Shown here: positions 6,519 through 8,333 of the stretch, piece after piece
Numbering within the stretch: position 1 is the first letter of the stretch
Layout: every line of letters begins with the position of its first letter
Assembly (NCBI GenBank): GCA_007131745.1
Contig: SLPX01000258.1
Span: forward strand, 1-8,333
From: Myxococcales bacterium
GTDB taxonomy: Bacteria; Myxococcota; Polyangia; HGW-17; SLPX01
Direction of reading: 5' to 3'
DNA length: 8,333 bases
Position numbers and translations under genes: made by a program
Notes under the pieces: generated by a model
Seen by the model: only the letters and a program-made list of their open reading frames with translations
Told to the model about the DNA's origin: nothing
The model's database searches: none

Positions 6519-8333
6519 TTGATTCTTTCCGAAAATTCTCTCACAAGGCTTTTTCTCGAGACCAGCCGGCGGATGGAAGAGGAGATTGCTCTTCTTGGAA
6601 CCGGCTTTACGTCGAAAGGGGAGGGGGGCTTGACATGGGGGGAGTGGCGGAATGCATCCATTGAACTGGCCGCGGGATGGTTGAAGAACGGCCTCAAAAA
6701 AGGAGAGGTTGTTCTGGTGGACCTTTCACATTCGATTGAATGGCCGGTGGTTCATCTGTCCATCCTTCTAGCAGGCGGAATCACCGTGCCGGTGAAAGGA
6801 GTCGGCAGCGGTGGTTCAGAGGTTTCAGAACATCATGAATTCTTTCAAAGGATATTTCAAAGGGTGGGAGCTCGTTTCGCTGTGACCGGTTGGGGCCCGG
6901 CAATGCAAAAACTCGCGGAAAATAACCCGTCGGACGTGGGCAATGTGAAAGGTGTTTATTACATAAAAGGAGCGGTTGATGGTGTTTCCGCACGAATTCC
7001 CGATGGGTGGAAACGGATATCTTACAGCCTGACCTCCTTGAGAGAGTTGGGCAGGGCACAGCTTGAATTGTATCCGGATTGCGTAGTCACCGCGCAAAGC
7101 GGTGTCGGCGCGGACGATCCGTTTTTGATACTCTTTACACCCGGCACGGAAGGACGTTCCAGGGGTGTGATTTTGGACCAGGGTAATCTTTATCATTCTT
7201 GTACTTCGGTTTCTGCCGGGCTCGAAGGGCATAGACGAGGCCGGCAGCTCATCGCCATGGACAGTCACACTATATGGGGGGTTCTCGCACTCTGGATCGG
7301 TATCCACGAGGGACATGCGATGAAACTCATGAGTTCGTCCCGCCTGGAACCCGGCACTTTCGATGATTGGCCGGTAGACATCGTATTGGGTACGCCCAAA
7401 ACTTTTGCATCGATCCTTGAGTTGACCGGACATGAAAATATCGCCCGTTCGCTTCTGGCAAAAACCCTTTCTTCCTGGGCTCGCAAAAAATTAGCCGAAA
7501 AACGCGCAAAGAGCCTGGTCGGACTCATTCCCAATGGGTTGGCGGGCGGAATCGTCAGGCGCCAGTTAAAGAGGGTGTTCGGAGGAGGCAACGCGCGGTT
7601 GGTGTGTGCAGGGTTGCCGCCCGGCGAAGAATTGGCGCGCGTGTACCGGGAGGCCGGGTTCCCATTGCAAAACGGCTATGGATTGACGGAAACAAGCGGA
7701 TTTACGAATCTCAATTCGCTGAAAACCGCAACGGCTGAAACAGCGGGGCGTCCCGTGAAGGGTGTCAAGGTGAAATTGTCGCCTCGCGGTGAAATCATGG
7801 TAAAAGGTCGTTCGGTTTTCCGGAAATACCTGGATGAAGATGAATCCACGAAGAATGCTTTCACTGAGGACGGTTTTTTCAAAACCGGTGATATAGGTAT
7901 GATCGAAGAAGACGGCACATTGGTTGTGCTGGGAAGAAAAGACCATATATTCGAAACATCGAACGGTCATCCGGTTTCGCCGCTTACCATCGAAGCCGAA
8001 TTGGAATCCCGGAAAGAGATTAAACATGCGGTCGTAGTCGGAAACAAAAGACCCTACCTGACGGTGCTCCTGGAACTGGATCGGAACGGTTTCGATGAAC
8101 CCGGTCCAAAGGAAGAGAACTCAGTGTTTTCAGCGGAAGTTATAGCTGATAATCCAGAGTTGATGAGGTTGATGCAAGAAAAGGTGAAAAGATTGATAGC
8201 CTCAATCAATGCCAAGCTTCCCAGGCCGGAAAGAATCCGGGCTTTTGGAATAGTGGACTCCGTCATGCCGGAAGGCCGGGAGAGCGGGGCTCTCGGAAAA
8301 CCTAAACGCGACGTAGTGCTTCGTACGCACCAA
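6519..8333 (+). CDS. AMP-forming acyl-CoA synthetase (long-chain type), 3' end beyond the window
   Basis: This ANL-superfamily adenylate-forming enzyme probably joins a carboxylic acid, likely a fatty acid, to CoA through an acyl-AMP intermediate. From TTG 6519 it runs 605 codons to the right edge without a stop, close to the full length of long-chain acyl-CoA synthetases. The N-terminus SLTRLFLETSRR and LKKGEVVLVDLSHSIEWP fit the family. The adenylation motif NGYGLTETSG is at 385-394, FFKTGDIG ends near 460, and the hinge GRKDHIF is at 472-478. The C-terminal NKRPYLTVLLELD is typical of this subfamily. The catalytic Lys should be Lys594 or Lys596 in GKPKR. The ATP-loop, normally YTSGTTGxPKG, reads FTPGTEGRSRG at 206-216, losing a usual Ser, Thr and Lys. 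The His motif after it is also divergent (DSHTIWG). Substrate is unknown. It is transcribed away from the tig cluster, with no obvious functional link. Confidence 0.88.
   Translation, partial: MILSENSLTRLFLETSRRMEEEIALLGTGFTSKGEGGLTWGEWRNASIELAAGWLKNGLKKGEVVLVDLSHSIEWPVVHLSILLAGGITVPVKGVGSGGSEVSEHHEFFQRIFQRVGARFAVTGWGPAMQKLAENNPSDVGNVKGVYYIKGAVDGVSARIPDGWKRISYSLTSLRELGRAQLELYPDCVVTAQSGVGADDPFLILFTPGTEGRSRGVILDQGNLYHSCTSVSAGLEGHRRGRQLIAMDSHTIWGVLALWIGIHEGHAMKLMSSSRLEPGTFDDWPVDIVLGTPKTFASILELTGHENIARSLLAKTLSSWARKKLAEKRAKSLVGLIPNGLAGGIVRRQLKRVFGGGNARLVCAGLPPGEELARVYREAGFPLQNGYGLTETSGFTNLNSLKTATAETAGRPVKGVKVKLSPRGEIMVKGRSVFRKYLDEDESTKNAFTEDGFFKTGDIGMIEEDGTLVVLGRKDHIFETSNGHPVSPLTIEAELESRKEIKHAVVVGNKRPYLTVLLELDRNGFDEPGPKEENSVFSAEVIADNPELMRLMQEKVKRLIASINAKLPRPERIRAFGIVDSVMPEGRESGALGKPKRDVVLRTHQ

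Noticed and set aside
6825..7433. 202-codon minus-strand open frame inside the acyl-CoA synthetase
   Set aside because: The plus-strand frame carries the ANL motifs throughout; the antisense translation shows no recognisable domain and no good start site.

Overview
The window carries a bacterial protein-quality-control cluster on the minus strand, with one metabolic gene reading the other way at the right end. In minus-strand order (right to left) it holds a DUF4350-type membrane protein (6327-5029), trigger factor tig (4910-3357), clpP (3253-2543), clpX (2495-1257), and the 5' part of lon (1056 to the left edge). The order tig-clpP-clpX-lon is a classic bacterial arrangement. On the plus strand an AMP-forming acyl-CoA synthetase starts at 6519 and runs off the right edge, only a few codons from its expected end. 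Base composition is roughly balanced, and the protein sequences would fit a Gram-negative Desulfobacterota (former Deltaproteobacteria) type organism. That placement is an impression, not a demonstrated assignment.

The cluster works as one post-translational unit. Trigger factor catches nascent chains at the ribosome, ClpX unfolds substrates and feeds them to ClpP, and Lon is a second ATP-dependent protease. Gaps inside the cluster are 118 bp (before tig), 103 bp (tig-clpP), 47 bp (clpP-clpX) and 200 bp (clpX-lon). No convincing terminator is visible in any of them, so co-transcription is plausible. Starts were chosen on Shine-Dalgarno evidence: tig begins 30 bp inside its longest ORF, clpP starts with GTG, and the synthetase very likely starts with TTG.

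The main oddity is at the left edge. The Lon reading frame is normal down to the conserved Tyr-Ile-Asp-Trp ... Pro-Trp-Asn segment just before the ATPase domain. It then continues in the same frame into about 35 codons that resemble dihydroxy-acid dehydratase (IlvD/Edd family), not Lon, with more AT-rich codons. This is either an assembly or amplification chimera or a real rearrangement that destroys lon. Other observations are long lysine-rich C-terminal tails on both trigger factor (built from a 69-bp tandem repeat) and ClpP, a degenerate ATP-binding loop in the acyl-CoA synthetase, and a 13-bp tandem duplication in the divergent intergenic region. I found no convincing undescribed multi-gene system here. 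The window is mostly a conserved housekeeping locus with local anomalies.
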